A stretch of DNA of 64,000 nucleotides from Rhodohalobacter sp. SW132 (lineage in GTDB: Bacteria; Bacteroidota; Rhodothermia; Balneolales; Balneolaceae). Below are positions 25,225 through 34,027 of the stretch, in pieces (positions within the stretch are counted from its first letter, which is position 1; every line of letters begins with the position of its first letter). Where the stretch lies: assembly GCF_003390325.1 (NCBI RefSeq), contig NZ_QUOK01000007.1, forward strand, positions 62,001 to 126,000, written 5' to 3'. A program made the position numbers and the translations under genes. The notes beneath the pieces were generated by a model. The model did no database searches, was not told the origin of the DNA, and saw nothing but the letters and a program-made list of their open reading frames with translations.

Positions 25225-25271
25225 TGCAGACGATGATGATGGAGAGAAATATGGAAGTCAGTTTTAATCAC
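25194..25271 (-). CDS. Histidine-rich leader peptide of the his operon
   Basis: A 26-codon frame (GTG start, TGA stop) encoding 25 residues. Seven are histidine: positions 7, 11, 12, 13, 20, 22 and 25, including a run of three CAT codons. It lies 71 bp before hisG on the same strand. This is the hallmark of transcription attenuation, where starved ribosomes stall on His codons and change folding of the downstream RNA. No ATG or Shine-Dalgarno is seen. A Bacteroidota-type -7 box ends only 4 bases before the GTG, which would make the message leaderless. The ORF is too short for usual gene callers. Function is inferred. Confidence 0.7.
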   Translation of the reverse strand: MIKTDFHISLHHHRLQTGSHGHLVH

Positions 25272-25275
25272 GCGC

Positions 25276-25307
25276 CAAAGTTAGGGATTTACAGAGTGTA
25301 AAGCCAA
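25276..25307 (-). promoter_or_regulatory. Bacteroidota-type promoter of the his operon
   Basis: On the minus strand TTG (25307-25305), 21 bases, then TAACTTTG (25283-25276). This fits the TTG / TAnnTTTG consensus described for Bacteroides primary-sigma promoters, with normal spacing. Transcription would start at or within a few bases of the leader GTG. Confidence 0.55.
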
Positions 25308-25378
25308 CGCAGGAGAGGGGGAAATTCATTCCGGGGAGTTCGTATAAAAAAGATCCGTACCATAGGCATCCCGCTGGG

Positions 25379-25401
25379 GCAATGTCTTTTTGAGACATTG
25401 C
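25379..25401. other. Perfect 9-bp hairpin between his promoter and thiamine-binding gene
   Basis: GCAATGTCT, loop TTTTG, AGACATTGC. No T tract on either side, so not an obvious terminator. It could be an operator, an RNA structure in the 5' region of the following gene, or a small dispersed repeat. The rest of the ~230-bp gap shows nothing I recognise. Confidence 0.5.
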
Positions 25402-25503
25402 GAATCTTACGTGCAGGTATTGTAGAGTTACACAGGAAACCGTTCGAATCATTCCGTAAAAAGTGATAGCTTTAGGGTAAACATCTAAAACAAAAACAGG
25501 CCA

Positions 25504-25749
25504 ATGAAAACCGTAGCTCAGCTCACTTATATTCCGCTCTATTCCGATCACCCCAAAGAACAGGTTCAGGATCTTATTGAATTCGTTGCACAGCACGATG
25601 TTGAGGTGGATGTAAATTATCTCTCCACCAGCATCAAAGGAGAAACTGAAGTTGTTTTTGAACTAATTCGTGAAGTGTATGATACGATGGCGCTCGAAGG
25701 CGAAACCTTCCGGTTCCATGTAGAACTGCTCAGCCCCACGAAAGAGTGA
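25504..25749 (+). CDS. Thiamine-binding-type small protein (MTH1187/YqgV family)
   Basis: 81 residues in a ferredoxin-like pattern: AQLTYIPLYSD, helix, VDVNYLSTSIKGETEVVFELIREVYDTM, then FHVELLSP. This matches the thiamine-binding MTH1187/YqgV family in size and strand pattern. Members bind thiamine or a pyrimidine; physiological role is unsettled. Divergent from the his operon. Confidence 0.7.
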   Translation: MKTVAQLTYIPLYSDHPKEQVQDLIEFVAQHDVEVDVNYLSTSIKGETEVVFELIREVYDTMALEGETFRFHVELLSPTKE

Positions 25750-25916
25750 AATGCGGAAAATGGGGTATATAGGTTATCGGTTAGCTGAAAACAGTTTTTC
25801 CCGAATAACCTGTAGCAAATAACTCTTAACCGACCCAGGTACGAAAAGAGTGCAATCCCCGTTCTGAATCCGTATATTGAAGGCTACTTTGAATTCAGCC
25901 CACCCGACGACGTTTT

Positions 25917-27722
25917 ATGAAACAAATTCGAAATTTTTGCATCATTGCTCACATCGATCACGGCAAATCTACGCTGGCGGACCGTCTGCTTGAACGGACC
26001 GGCACTATCAGCGAGCGGGAGATGCAGGAGCAGGTTCTGGATGATATGGACCTGGAACGGGAACGCGGCATTACGATCAAAAGCCACGCCATCCGGATGA
26101 TCTACACGCGGCCAAATAAAGAGGAGGTTATCTTCAACCTCATCGATACGCCCGGCCATGTAGATTTTGCGTATGAAGTATCCCGGGCACTAAAAGCGTG
26201 CGAGGGTGCCATTCTGGTAGTGGATGCCGCGCAGGGGATTGAGGCGCAAACAATTTCGAATCTCTACCAGGCGATTGATCAGAATTTGGAAATTATTCCT
26301 GTACTCAACAAGATCGACCTTCCCGGCGCTGATGTGGAAGATGTGGGGCAGCAGATTGTGGATATGATCGGCTGCGATATGGAAGATATTCTGCACGTTT
26401 CCGGCAAGACCGGGGATGGCGTTGAAGCTCTTCTCGAAGCGATCGTTGAACGGGTTCCGGCACCAAGCCAGGAAGTGGAAAAGCCGCTGAAAGCTCTGAT
26501 TTTTGATTCAATTTTTAACACCTATCGCGGTTCAATTGCCTATGTTCGCGTGATGCAGGGCACGCTCAAAAAAGGGGACGGTATCCTGTTTATGGCGTCC
26601 GACAAAGAGTATGATGCTGAAGAAGTTGGGTATCTCGAACTCAAAAAAAGAGCGTGCGACGAGCTCAAAGCCGGAGAAGTAGGATATGTAATCGGTAGCG
26701 TGAAATCACTGCAGGATGCCAGGGTAGGGGATACCATAACCCATCAGAAAAAAGGAGCAGATGCACCTATTCCGGGATACAAGGAGTCAAAACCGATGGT
26801 GTTTAGCGGGATTTTTCCCACGCAGTCCGAAGATTTTGAAGATCTGCGCTCGGCCCTGGAGAAGCTGCAGCTGAATGATGCGTCGCTTTCCTATCAACCC
26901 GAAACTTCCAAGGCACTTGGTTTTGGATTTCGTGCCGGATTTCTTGGTTTGCTCCACATGGAGATTGTACAGGAGCGGCTCGATCGCGAATTTAATATTG
27001 ATATTATCACCACTGTGCCCAACGTGAAGTATGAGGTGGAGACAGATTATAAAGGCGAGAAAAAACGGGTTCAGGTGGATAACCCGAGCGAAATGCCCGA
27101 TGCCGGAAAAGTGGAGGCGGTTTGGGAACCGTATATTAAAGCGAGTATTATTACCCCGGCTGATTATATAGGTCCGGTGATGGCGCTCTGCCAGAACCGG
27201 CGCGGTGTTTATGTAAACCAGCTGTTTATGCAGGGAAACCGGGTGGATATCACCTATGAACTGCCAATGGCCGAAGTGGTATTTGATTTTTACGATAAGC
27301 TGAAAAGTGGCACGCGCGGTTATGCATCTCTCGATTATGAATTTATTGAATACCGAAAGGGCGATCTGGTACGTTTAGATATCCTGCTCAACGGCGAACC
27401 TGTGGATGCGCTCTCCAGCATCACCCACAGGGACAGCGCTTATGAGCAGGGCCGTAAGGTTTGTGCCAAGCTTAAGGAACTTATTCCCCAGCAGCAGTAC
27501 GAAGTAGCAGTGCAGGCCGCGATCGGCTCAAGGGTTATTGCCCGCGATACGATCCGTGCTCTCCGGAAAGATGTTACCGCAAAATGTTATGGTGGTGATA
27601 TCAGCCGGAAACGTAAACTGATTGAAAAACAGAAAGAAGGAAAAAAAAGAATGAAACAGGTCGGTTCCGTGGAGATCCCGCAGGAAGCATTTCTGGCCGT
27701 TTTATCAATGGACGAAGATTAA
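25917..27722 (+). CDS. lepA: Elongation factor 4 (LepA)
   Basis: 601 residues, the family's standard length. GTPase boxes: [10 protein letters not shown] (G1), RGITIK (G2), DTPGHVDF (G3), NKIDLP (G4). Later come [14 protein letters not shown] in the EF-G-like domain, and the LepA-specific C-terminus with [23 protein letters not shown] cut across its ribosome-binding helix. Acts on stalled or assembling ribosomes. Starts a three-gene run with the exported protein and lepB. Confidence 0.97.
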   Translation: MKQIRNFCIIAHIDHGKSTLADRLLERTGTISEREMQEQVLDDMDLERERGITIKSHAIRMIYTRPNKEEVIFNLIDTPGHVDFAYEVSRALKACEGAILVVDAAQGIEAQTISNLYQAIDQNLEIIPVLNKIDLPGADVEDVGQQIVDMIGCDMEDILHVSGKTGDGVEALLEAIVERVPAPSQEVEKPLKALIFDSIFNTYRGSIAYVRVMQGTLKKGDGILFMASDKEYDAEEVGYLELKKRACDELKAGEVGYVIGSVKSLQDARVGDTITHQKKGADAPIPGYKESKPMVFSGIFPTQSEDFEDLRSALEKLQLNDASLSYQPETSKALGFGFRAGFLGLLHMEIVQERLDREFNIDIITTVPNVKYEVETDYKGEKKRVQVDNPSEMPDAGKVEAVWEPYIKASIITPADYIGPVMALCQNRRGVYVNQLFMQGNRVDITYELPMAEVVFDFYDKLKSGTRGYASLDYEFIEYRKGDLVRLDILLNGEPVDALSSITHRDSAYEQGRKVCAKLKELIPQQQYEVAVQAAIGSRVIARDTIRALRKDVTAKCYGGDISRKRKLIEKQKEGKKRMKQVGSVEIPQEAFLAVLSMDED

Positions 27723-27735
27723 AATACCATATCAT

Positions 27736-28311
27736 ATGATGCAGCGAAGCCTATTTCTACTCCTATTTGTATGCGTATTCACTTTTCAGGCATACGCCCA
27801 ATTCGAAGATCCCGATATCCAAAAGGTTACTAAAGCCGATAGGACCGCGTTTCAGCAGCAGTTCTCGGATATCAACTGGACCGGACAGGGGCTTTATAAT
27901 CCCACAACGATCGATCGCATCCCCACGATCGAACTGCGTTCACGGCTGCAGGCTGTTTTTGGTGATCCCACCCAAAGTATTGGTGATCTGATCAATGAAC
28001 GTGATTATCGTCCGGGCAAGGCCGTTCAGTTTGAATACTGGTTTATCATTGATGATGAAATTCCGATGATGGTTCTGGATCTTGATGGTCCGTTCGAGAA
28101 TGGCCTGGTGTACGTGGGTGCCAGCCGGTATATCGACCTCATGCCGCAGATTAAACGTACCTTCACACGAAAGTTAATGAATGAAGGAAGTGATATGGCA
28201 TCTTTCAGCGATTATTTTTACTCTCCTGAGCGGGATCAATGGTTTCTTGTGCGGTATCATGATGGGGAGTTCGAAAGAGAAGCGATCGACAGGCCCGGTT
28301 CATTTAATTAA
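27736..28311 (+). CDS. Exported protein of unknown function between lepA and lepB
   Basis: 191 residues. A signal peptide (1-22, ending AYAQ) is followed by a soluble domain containing NWTGQGLYNPTTIDRIPTIE, VFGDPTQSIGDLINER and YWFIIDDEIPMMVLDLDGPF. I do not recognise a family. It starts 13 bp after lepA and ends 18 bp before lepB, so all three are probably one transcript; a role at the membrane or in secretion is only suggested by that position. Confidence 0.75.
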   Translation: MMQRSLFLLLFVCVFTFQAYAQFEDPDIQKVTKADRTAFQQQFSDINWTGQGLYNPTTIDRIPTIELRSRLQAVFGDPTQSIGDLINERDYRPGKAVQFEYWFIIDDEIPMMVLDLDGPFENGLVYVGASRYIDLMPQIKRTFTRKLMNEGSDMASFSDYFYSPERDQWFLVRYHDGEFEREAIDRPGSFN

Positions 28312-28329
28312 ATAAAGCACCCAATTACG

Positions 28330-29421
28330 TTGAGCAAAAAATCCGGTAAAGCAAAAAAAAGATATTTCTGGCAGAGTGATCCCAAAAAAAGCAGGGAGGA
28401 AGAGTCGAAAGCAAAGCACTGGGCGCGCGAGTGGTTGGATGCCTTGGTTTGGGCTGCAATTGCAGCAATTATCCTCCGCACATTCTTTTTTGGAGCCTAT
28501 CGGATTCCAACCCCGTCTATGGAAAAAACATTGCTCACGGGTGATTTTCTGATTGTAACAAAACTGGCCTACGGCCCGCGTTCACCCATGACGGTTTCCG
28601 TTCCGTTCACAGATATTTATGTGCCCGGTGTACGTCTTCCGTGGTTCAGGCTCCCAGGCTATACGGATATCGACCGAAATGACATCGTGGTCTTTAACTA
28701 TCCGATCGATGTGGGCCCGGTTTCAATGAAAACCAACTACATTAAACGTGCAGTAGGCATGCCGGGTGACAGGCTCGAGATCGATGATAAAGTGCTCTTC
28801 GTAAATGGTGAAGAGAGCGAGATTATGGCTCCGATGATGCAGAACTACCGTGTTGAGGTTAGAGAAAGAATTCGGCTGAGCCCCTCAAAAGTTCGTGATG
28901 CCGGTGCCCGGATTGTTCAGAGTGGAAATGGTGTGCATATCATCAATATGACCGATGAAACTGCACAGGAGGTGGAAAACTGGGGTGAAGTAAACAGTGT
29001 TGAACCTTTTGTGCTGCCTGATGATTTTGATGAATTCAGCCGCCGCCCTTTTCATTTTTCGCGTGGTTTTATGAATCACGATAACTTGTCTGAATTCCAG
29101 GTGCCGTATGAAGGCCAGCAGGTGGAGTTATCCCAAGATAACTGGCATCTCTACCGTGATATTATTGAACGGTACGAGAGAAATTCAGTGCAGCGGGATG
29201 AAGACCGATTTGTTATTAACGGGGAAGAAACAAACAGCTATACCATCCAGCAGGATTACTATTTTATGATGGGTGATAACCGCGATGATAGTGAAGACAG
29301 CCGCTATTGGGGATTTGTACCCGATGATCACGTGATCGGAAAAGCCAGCATCATCTACTTCTCATGGGACGGCGAGCGATGGTTCCCACGGTTTGACCGG
29401 GTTTTTAATATGATACATTAG
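28330..29421 (+). CDS. lepB: Signal peptidase I (LepB)
   Basis: 363 residues, TTG start. A charged cytosolic N-terminus, one membrane helix (~38-53), then the S26 boxes: RIPTPSMEKTLLTGDF (nucleophile Ser63), NYIKRAVGMPGD (general base Lys139), and GDNRDDSEDSRYWGFVP near the end. It is longer than typical because of a ~110-residue insert between the Lys and GDNR boxes, as often seen in Bacteroidota. It removes Sec signal peptides on the periplasmic side. Confidence 0.95.
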   Translation: MSKKSGKAKKRYFWQSDPKKSREEESKAKHWAREWLDALVWAAIAAIILRTFFFGAYRIPTPSMEKTLLTGDFLIVTKLAYGPRSPMTVSVPFTDIYVPGVRLPWFRLPGYTDIDRNDIVVFNYPIDVGPVSMKTNYIKRAVGMPGDRLEIDDKVLFVNGEESEIMAPMMQNYRVEVRERIRLSPSKVRDAGARIVQSGNGVHIINMTDETAQEVENWGEVNSVEPFVLPDDFDEFSRRPFHFSRGFMNHDNLSEFQVPYEGQQVELSQDNWHLYRDIIERYERNSVQRDEDRFVINGEETNSYTIQQDYYFMMGDNRDDSEDSRYWGFVPDDHVIGKASIIYFSWDGERWFPRFDRVFNMIH

Positions 29422-29998
29422 GCAGAGATCAGGTAAACAGATTACGACAGGTTTCGGGCATCTCCGGGCAGATATTGTGAACATTGCCCACCGTGTCATT
29501 TTTCTTTTTAGGTGAACCTTTGATGGCACATATATAGGACGCTGATTATGATTCTGTTAAATCGTCTCAATCGCCCATAACTATTTGATCGATATGGAGT
29601 TTATTTTGGTGTGTCCCCCCTCGAGAGGCTGTGAGGAAATTGTTTTCCAAAGAAAATGCACATAAAATAAATTGAAATTTCTGCCATTCTCACAGCTCCC
29701 AGGCTTTCTGACCCACCCCCGTCCCCTCCCTATCGCGCCCTAACGGGACTTGATAGGGAGGGGAGCTTCAATACAAGCTTTCATACCTTAAAAAATAAAT
29801 AATGCCAACGAATGAGATGGTTAATTCGCACAGCCTCTCGAAGGGGGCAATGGGGGATGACCTGCTGAGTTTCACAACAAGAAATAGACACTTCCGAACA
29901 GAGAAAGTCATCCCAGCCGAGGTATCGCCTTATCCAAAAAGCCTCAACCTGCTCTCCTCCCAAACGCTTCCGGGATCGTGGAATTAAACCACACATGA
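29422..29998. repeat. 577-bp intergenic region made of dispersed repeats
   Basis: No gene. Contains GTGTCCCCCCTCGAGAGG (29612-29629), the palindromic unit GACCCACCCCCGTCCCCTCC ... GGGAGGGGAGCTTC (29710-29770) shared with 18234-18300 and 63209-63267, and CAGCCTCTCGAAGGGGGCAA (29834-29853). A 60-codon frame on either strand at 29781-29996 comes from this repeat sequence. Confidence 0.7.
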
Positions 29999-31225
29999 TT
30001 AATTCAACCGGTAATGAATCGAAAAGAAACTGCCGGATGAATAGAGTTTTACATTACTCCAGCCTACTTCCCTGATCGGAGCCTTAATAAACGGTTCAGC
30101 CCGAAGGCTCCAATTTGGGTGAATGTCGAACTCATATCCTATCGAAAAGTTCGCATTGCTCATCCAGTGACGCGTTCCTGTTCTATCACTCCACTGTTGA
30201 ATACTCTGGGAATATTCATCACTATATCTGAATTGATACTCTTCACTTATCATAATGTAGGAAGAGATTCCGGCTGACAGATAAAATCTTGAGCGCCCGA
30301 TATCGATAAAATCATATTTCAGATTTATCGGGATATCGATTAAAAAACATTGTCCTGTCATCTGTTCGGGGCCAACGCCATCAGCCCAATAGACCGGGGG
30401 ATTGTAGCTTTGGCGATCTGTGGAGTATCGAGCCAACGTATGGATTGCACCGGTGGTTAGTGACAGGTTTGATAGGAGATTATACTCAAACATGATTCCA
30501 AGTTTGTAACCAGGATCATGCCATTGATTGAAAGATCCCACACTGCTGAGGTCAGGACCGGCTACCACGCCGAAGGAGAATCGTGAGCGCTCTGTATCAT
30601 ATCGGGCCGCCCGGCTGTCTGCTATGAGATCGCCGGGATCGGTTTTGTAATCAAGGCTTGGATGCGCGGGTTGTTTTTTAAACTCATGGATGGACAATGA
30701 CCTATTTGGAGTGAACATTTCTGCAGGAAGCTCAGTGTAGGCTATATCTGGCATATCATTCAAATATTCACGCCCGGTCCATGTGCGAGGATCCGGTTCT
30801 TCGGTGAGATGCTGTTCCCGGCCTGGATCCGTTTGGCTATCCTTGTCGGTAGTATGTTTGGATATATCTTCGGCAACAAATTCATCCCGTTGGTCCGGTA
30901 TGCTCTGATCTTCATCTTCAAAATTCGGAAGGATCTGCTGTTGCGGGAATTGTGGTATCGGTTGTGATCGTTCACTGTCGAGCTGATCGCTGATTTGATT
31001 CAGCCGGGTGTGGTTTTCGTATGTGAAATAACCCAGCAGAGAAATAATCAAAATAGCCGCTGCGGCTACCATCCGGGTTCTGTTTTTGGATGCAATTTTA
31101 GCATCCAGAAGATCCAGCCGTTTCTCCAGCTTATGCCAGTCATTTTCATTATAGGATATATCATATTCGGCAGACTTCTTTTTGAAGTACCGCTCAAAAG
31201 GGTCGTTTTGATCGTTTCTATCCAT
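29999..31225 (-). CDS. Anti-sigma-like membrane protein fused to a beta-barrel domain
   Basis: 408 residues. Residues ~1-50 are a soluble segment (YNENDWHKLEKRLDLLDAKI) of the type that binds ECF sigma factors. One membrane helix follows at ~52-68 (MVAAAAILIISLLGYFTY), then a Pro/Asp/Gln-rich linker (~75-195), then a porin/PorT-like beta-strand domain (~200-408, ending in FFSIHYRLN). It overlaps the sigma gene by 8 bp. Likely a regulator that holds the sigma factor and senses the envelope. How one chain could join the inner membrane to a barrel-like domain is unclear. Confidence 0.75.
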   Translation of the reverse strand: MDRNDQNDPFERYFKKKSAEYDISYNENDWHKLEKRLDLLDAKIASKNRTRMVAAAAILIISLLGYFTYENHTRLNQISDQLDSERSQPIPQFPQQQILPNFEDEDQSIPDQRDEFVAEDISKHTTDKDSQTDPGREQHLTEEPDPRTWTGREYLNDMPDIAYTELPAEMFTPNRSLSIHEFKKQPAHPSLDYKTDPGDLIADSRAARYDTERSRFSFGVVAGPDLSSVGSFNQWHDPGYKLGIMFEYNLLSNLSLTTGAIHTLARYSTDRQSYNPPVYWADGVGPEQMTGQCFLIDIPINLKYDFIDIGRSRFYLSAGISSYIMISEEYQFRYSDEYSQSIQQWSDRTGTRHWMSNANFSIGYEFDIHPNWSLRAEPFIKAPIREVGWSNVKLYSSGSFFSIHYRLN

Positions 31226-31766
31226 TTTGCTTCCTGTTATACGATAAATTCTTTTTCACAATCTCCTGCAGGTTTTTCTTCGCCTTTGAGAGATTCGATT
31301 TGGATGTCCCCTCAGCAATATCAAGCATATTCGCAATCTCGCGGTGTGAAAACCCCTCAATTACATAGAGGTTAAAAACCGTTCTGTAGGCCGGCGATAA
31401 TTGCTGCACCATTTCAATAATTTCCTGATAGGAGAGGCTGCAGGTGATGGCTTCTTTTTGTCCAATACTATTTTCATGCAGCTCAAAACTGTCATGAACC
31501 GCTCCTTTTTTGTACTTGTGATAGTGATTAATAGCTGTGTTAATAATAATTCTGCGCAGCCATGGTTTGAATGGGCGACTCTGATCGTAGGATTTTATAT
31601 TTTCGAAAACCTTCATAAAAGCGTCGTTTAATATTTCCACTCCCTGCTCCCTTGAGTCAGCATAGCGTAATGTGATGCTCATACCATACGCATAGAACTT
31701 CTCGTAAAGCTCTTTTTGGCTTTCTCTGCGCCTTTTACGGCATCCTTTTATGATTTTTGCAAGCAA
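31218..31766 (-). CDS. ECF RNA polymerase sigma factor
   Basis: 182 residues. Region 2: ELYEKFYAYGMSITLRYADSREQGVEILNDAFMKVFENI, then RPFKPWLRRIIINTAINHYHKYK (region 2.4 side). Region 4: LSPAYRTVFNLYVIEGFSHREIANML with the helix-turn-helix GTSKSNLSKAKKNLQEI. These fit the Bacteroidota ECF group. It is transcribed with, and overlaps, the anti-sigma-like gene. Confidence 0.92.
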   Translation of the reverse strand: MLAKIIKGCRKRRRESQKELYEKFYAYGMSITLRYADSREQGVEILNDAFMKVFENIKSYDQSRPFKPWLRRIIINTAINHYHKYKKGAVHDSFELHENSIGQKEAITCSLSYQEIIEMVQQLSPAYRTVFNLYVIEGFSHREIANMLDIAEGTSKSNLSKAKKNLQEIVKKNLSYNRKQNG

Positions 31767-31887
31767 TGGTATATCTGTTTACCAGCAGTCGATTTTTGGT
31801 TATTCCTTAATAAACGCATCTTCATACTAAACTCTACAGGAAAAAAACGATTGGGGTTGCCTTGAATCAGAGTTGAACTCATCCTAA

Positions 31888-32748
31888 TTAACTTCCTAAA
31901 CCGAAGATCCTGTGAATATTGAACCCAAAACGAAAATCTCCCTCCCAAAAACGATCCCGGTTAAATGCCATGATATATTGTTCGTTGTGCCATTGGGAAC
32001 TGGCAAGGAATATCTGAAATATATGTCCCCCGGTATAGATGTTTAGTGCGATGGCTGCTGCATTATGTGTGCCCGGATTTCGATCACCCAGTATCGGCAG
32101 GTATTCACCGCTGATCGCGAAACGGTCATTCAGTTCATAGTTGAACAGAAGTCCGAGACCCAGCAACCTATTTAAATTTGCTCCGCTCGGACTATTGAAA
32201 TAAGCTGCCATTGGTGTGATTTGAAGGCTTAAAGCCTCCATTTTTCTTGCAATCTTCAGAGATGTGAAATAGCTGAGCCGGTCAGAAAATTCCAGTCCAA
32301 TTCCTGATGTGGTGTTAATTCCGGTTGAAATTTTAACTGCCAGATCAACAGGTGTGCTTCCGGTTTCGGTTTGACGAAGTAGGTTGATTTTACTATTTAT
32401 ATCTACAACTTTGTTAAAGGTCATCCTGCCCATCCCGACAGAAAATCTGTCGGTGATCCCATATTCAAGCCCGATGCGAGTATTTGCTCCATCATCCATG
32501 CCAAAAAACCGATCAATACCACCATTTATGAGGCCAAATGTGTGGATCACCGATGTATTCAAATTTTTAGACGGAACATTATCAACAGTACTTATTCCGA
32601 TGTTGACCGGTGCCCAGAAGATATCTTCAACAGGCTGATCTGTATCAACCCGTTCTCGCTGTAGTTGTGCCTCTGCCGTGTAGCTGAAAGAGGTGCCGAG
32701 TATCAAAAACAAAAGATAAAATGTGAATCGGGTGAGTGACCGTATCAT
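31888..32748 (-). CDS. DUF5777 family beta-barrel protein
   Basis: 286 residues with a signal peptide ending AEAQ. N-terminal PVEDIFWAPVNIGISTVDNVPSKNLNTSVIHTFG split is characteristic of DUF5777; strands such as TRIGLEYGITDRFSVGMGR and FAISGEYLPILGDRNPG suggest an outer membrane barrel. It follows the YceI gene after 11 bp. The three-gene set with YceI and cupredoxin recurs in Bacteroidota, but its job is not established. Confidence 0.8.
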   Translation of the reverse strand: MIRSLTRFTFYLLFLILGTSFSYTAEAQLQRERVDTDQPVEDIFWAPVNIGISTVDNVPSKNLNTSVIHTFGLINGGIDRFFGMDDGANTRIGLEYGITDRFSVGMGRMTFNKVVDINSKINLLRQTETGSTPVDLAVKISTGINTTSGIGLEFSDRLSYFTSLKIARKMEALSLQITPMAAYFNSPSGANLNRLLGLGLLFNYELNDRFAISGEYLPILGDRNPGTHNAAAIALNIYTGGHIFQIFLASSQWHNEQYIMAFNRDRFWEGDFRFGFNIHRIFGLGS

Positions 32749-32759
32749 GGCGGTATGGG

Positions 32760-33341
32760 TTAGTTCGCGTTGCTGAAAAACTCATCTCTGTTATAAGACT
32801 GAAGAGTGGCTTCAATCAGAACCTGCTGTTCATCCGTTACCCTGTAGAAAAGAATGCCGGGCGGTTCAATGTCATAATCATCAAGTTGCAGGATCCACTC
32901 CGCCTTTAGCTGGACCGCACCACTCTGTAGCTGCATTTTACCTTCAATAGAAACTTCCCGGGTAACGCCATGGATGGTAAATTCACCGCTCACGACAACA
33001 TTTTGCAGTTCAGTTGAATCTTCATCGAATGGTGAATGGATAGCCCCTGTAAATTCAGCGAAGGGATACTCATCAACGTTCAGAGTGCGATACATATCCC
33101 TGTCGCGACGGCTGATCCCAGTTTTGATCGTATTAAGGTCGAGGTAAAAATCAACTATGTTCTCCTGCAGATCAATGAATCCGGTTAGGTGTTCTGAGCT
33201 TCCCGTGAATGTGTGAAGAGGAACACTGGAGGTGAATTCAGCATACCCGGTTTCGGTATAATACACAGGCAGTTCAAAATTGTTGAGATCCCGGGTCAGG
33301 GCAAATTGAAAAAAAATGACGAAGTATATGAGATAGCGCAC
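32760..33341 (-). CDS. YceI family periplasmic protein
   Basis: 193 residues, N-terminal hydrophobic export signal (~1-16). The lipocalin-like YceI fold shows ENIVDFYLDLNTIKTGISRRD, MYRTLNVDEYPFAEFTG, VSGEFTIHGVTREVSIEGKM. Known members bind isoprenoid-like ligands. Middle gene between cupredoxin and DUF5777; the ATG lies 62 bp after the cupredoxin stop. Confidence 0.85.
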   Translation of the reverse strand: MRYLIYFVIFFQFALTRDLNNFELPVYYTETGYAEFTSSVPLHTFTGSSEHLTGFIDLQENIVDFYLDLNTIKTGISRRDRDMYRTLNVDEYPFAEFTGAIHSPFDEDSTELQNVVVSGEFTIHGVTREVSIEGKMQLQSGAVQLKAEWILQLDDYDIEPPGILFYRVTDEQQVLIEATLQSYNRDEFFSNAN

Positions 33342-33403
33342 ATCAGTTCCAGGTTTGAGATTGGTGATATGAGAGAGACTTGCCTAACCTCCGTAAGGAG
33401 AGA

Positions 33404-33829
33404 TTAATCGCTTTCCACTACTGTTATTGTGCCTGCCATACCGGGGTGAGGGATACAGAAATAGTCGAAGGTGCCGGTATCAGTAAAGGTGAAAGAATAG
33501 GAATTACCGGGAGCGACATCACCGCTGTTAAAAAGTTCGTCATGTTCGCGATCAGATCCACTTGTTACGGTATGGACCATGTCACTGCTATTTTGCCAGG
33601 TTACGGTTGTGCCTGCGTCAACTTCAAGATTTGATGGACTAAATGATTGTCCGACCATTTGAATTACAGCTTCATCAGAGGAATCGCCGTTATCATTTAT
33701 ATCTGGGCCGGTTGATGTATCATCTCCGCATGAAGTAATAAAAAAAGCGGCTAAAAATAATGCAGTAAGGAAAGCCGGTATGCGCAAACGAAACTTTCCA
33801 TCAGAGGGAATGAATTGGATTGAATGCAT
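33404..33829 (-). CDS. Cupredoxin (plastocyanin/azurin-like) lipoprotein
   Basis: 141 residues. Lipobox FITSC (Cys34), a short acidic linker, then a type-1 copper domain: VIQMVGQSFSPSNLEVDAG, WQNSSDMVHTV with ligand His86, and DYFCIPHPGM with Cys125, His128 and Met131. All four copper ligands are present. Likely a periplasmic-side electron carrier. First gene of the cupredoxin-YceI-DUF5777 run. Confidence 0.88.
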   Translation of the reverse strand: MHSIQFIPSDGKFRLRIPAFLTALFLAAFFITSCGDDTSTGPDINDNGDSSDEAVIQMVGQSFSPSNLEVDAGTTVTWQNSSDMVHTVTSGSDREHDELFNSGDVAPGNSYSFTFTDTGTFDYFCIPHPGMAGTITVVESD

Positions 33830-34027
33830 ATGAATTCTGTGTTTTTATGGATTTGAAATTTGAACGATATCTATTAATCCATACAGAACACAGAGATAAA
33901 AGGTTGCCTGGGGCCGAAAAGTAAAATGCCCGGTCTTGAAATTAAGATCGGGCATGTAAATGGTGTTCCACAGCTTTTTCTTGAGTTTGAATTCTCAAGA
34001 GAAGTTTGATACTCTGATTTTACATAT

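Noticed and set aside
29781-29996. 60-70-codon frames on both strands before the anti-sigma gene
   Set aside because: Lie in dispersed repeat sequence without a family or start signal.
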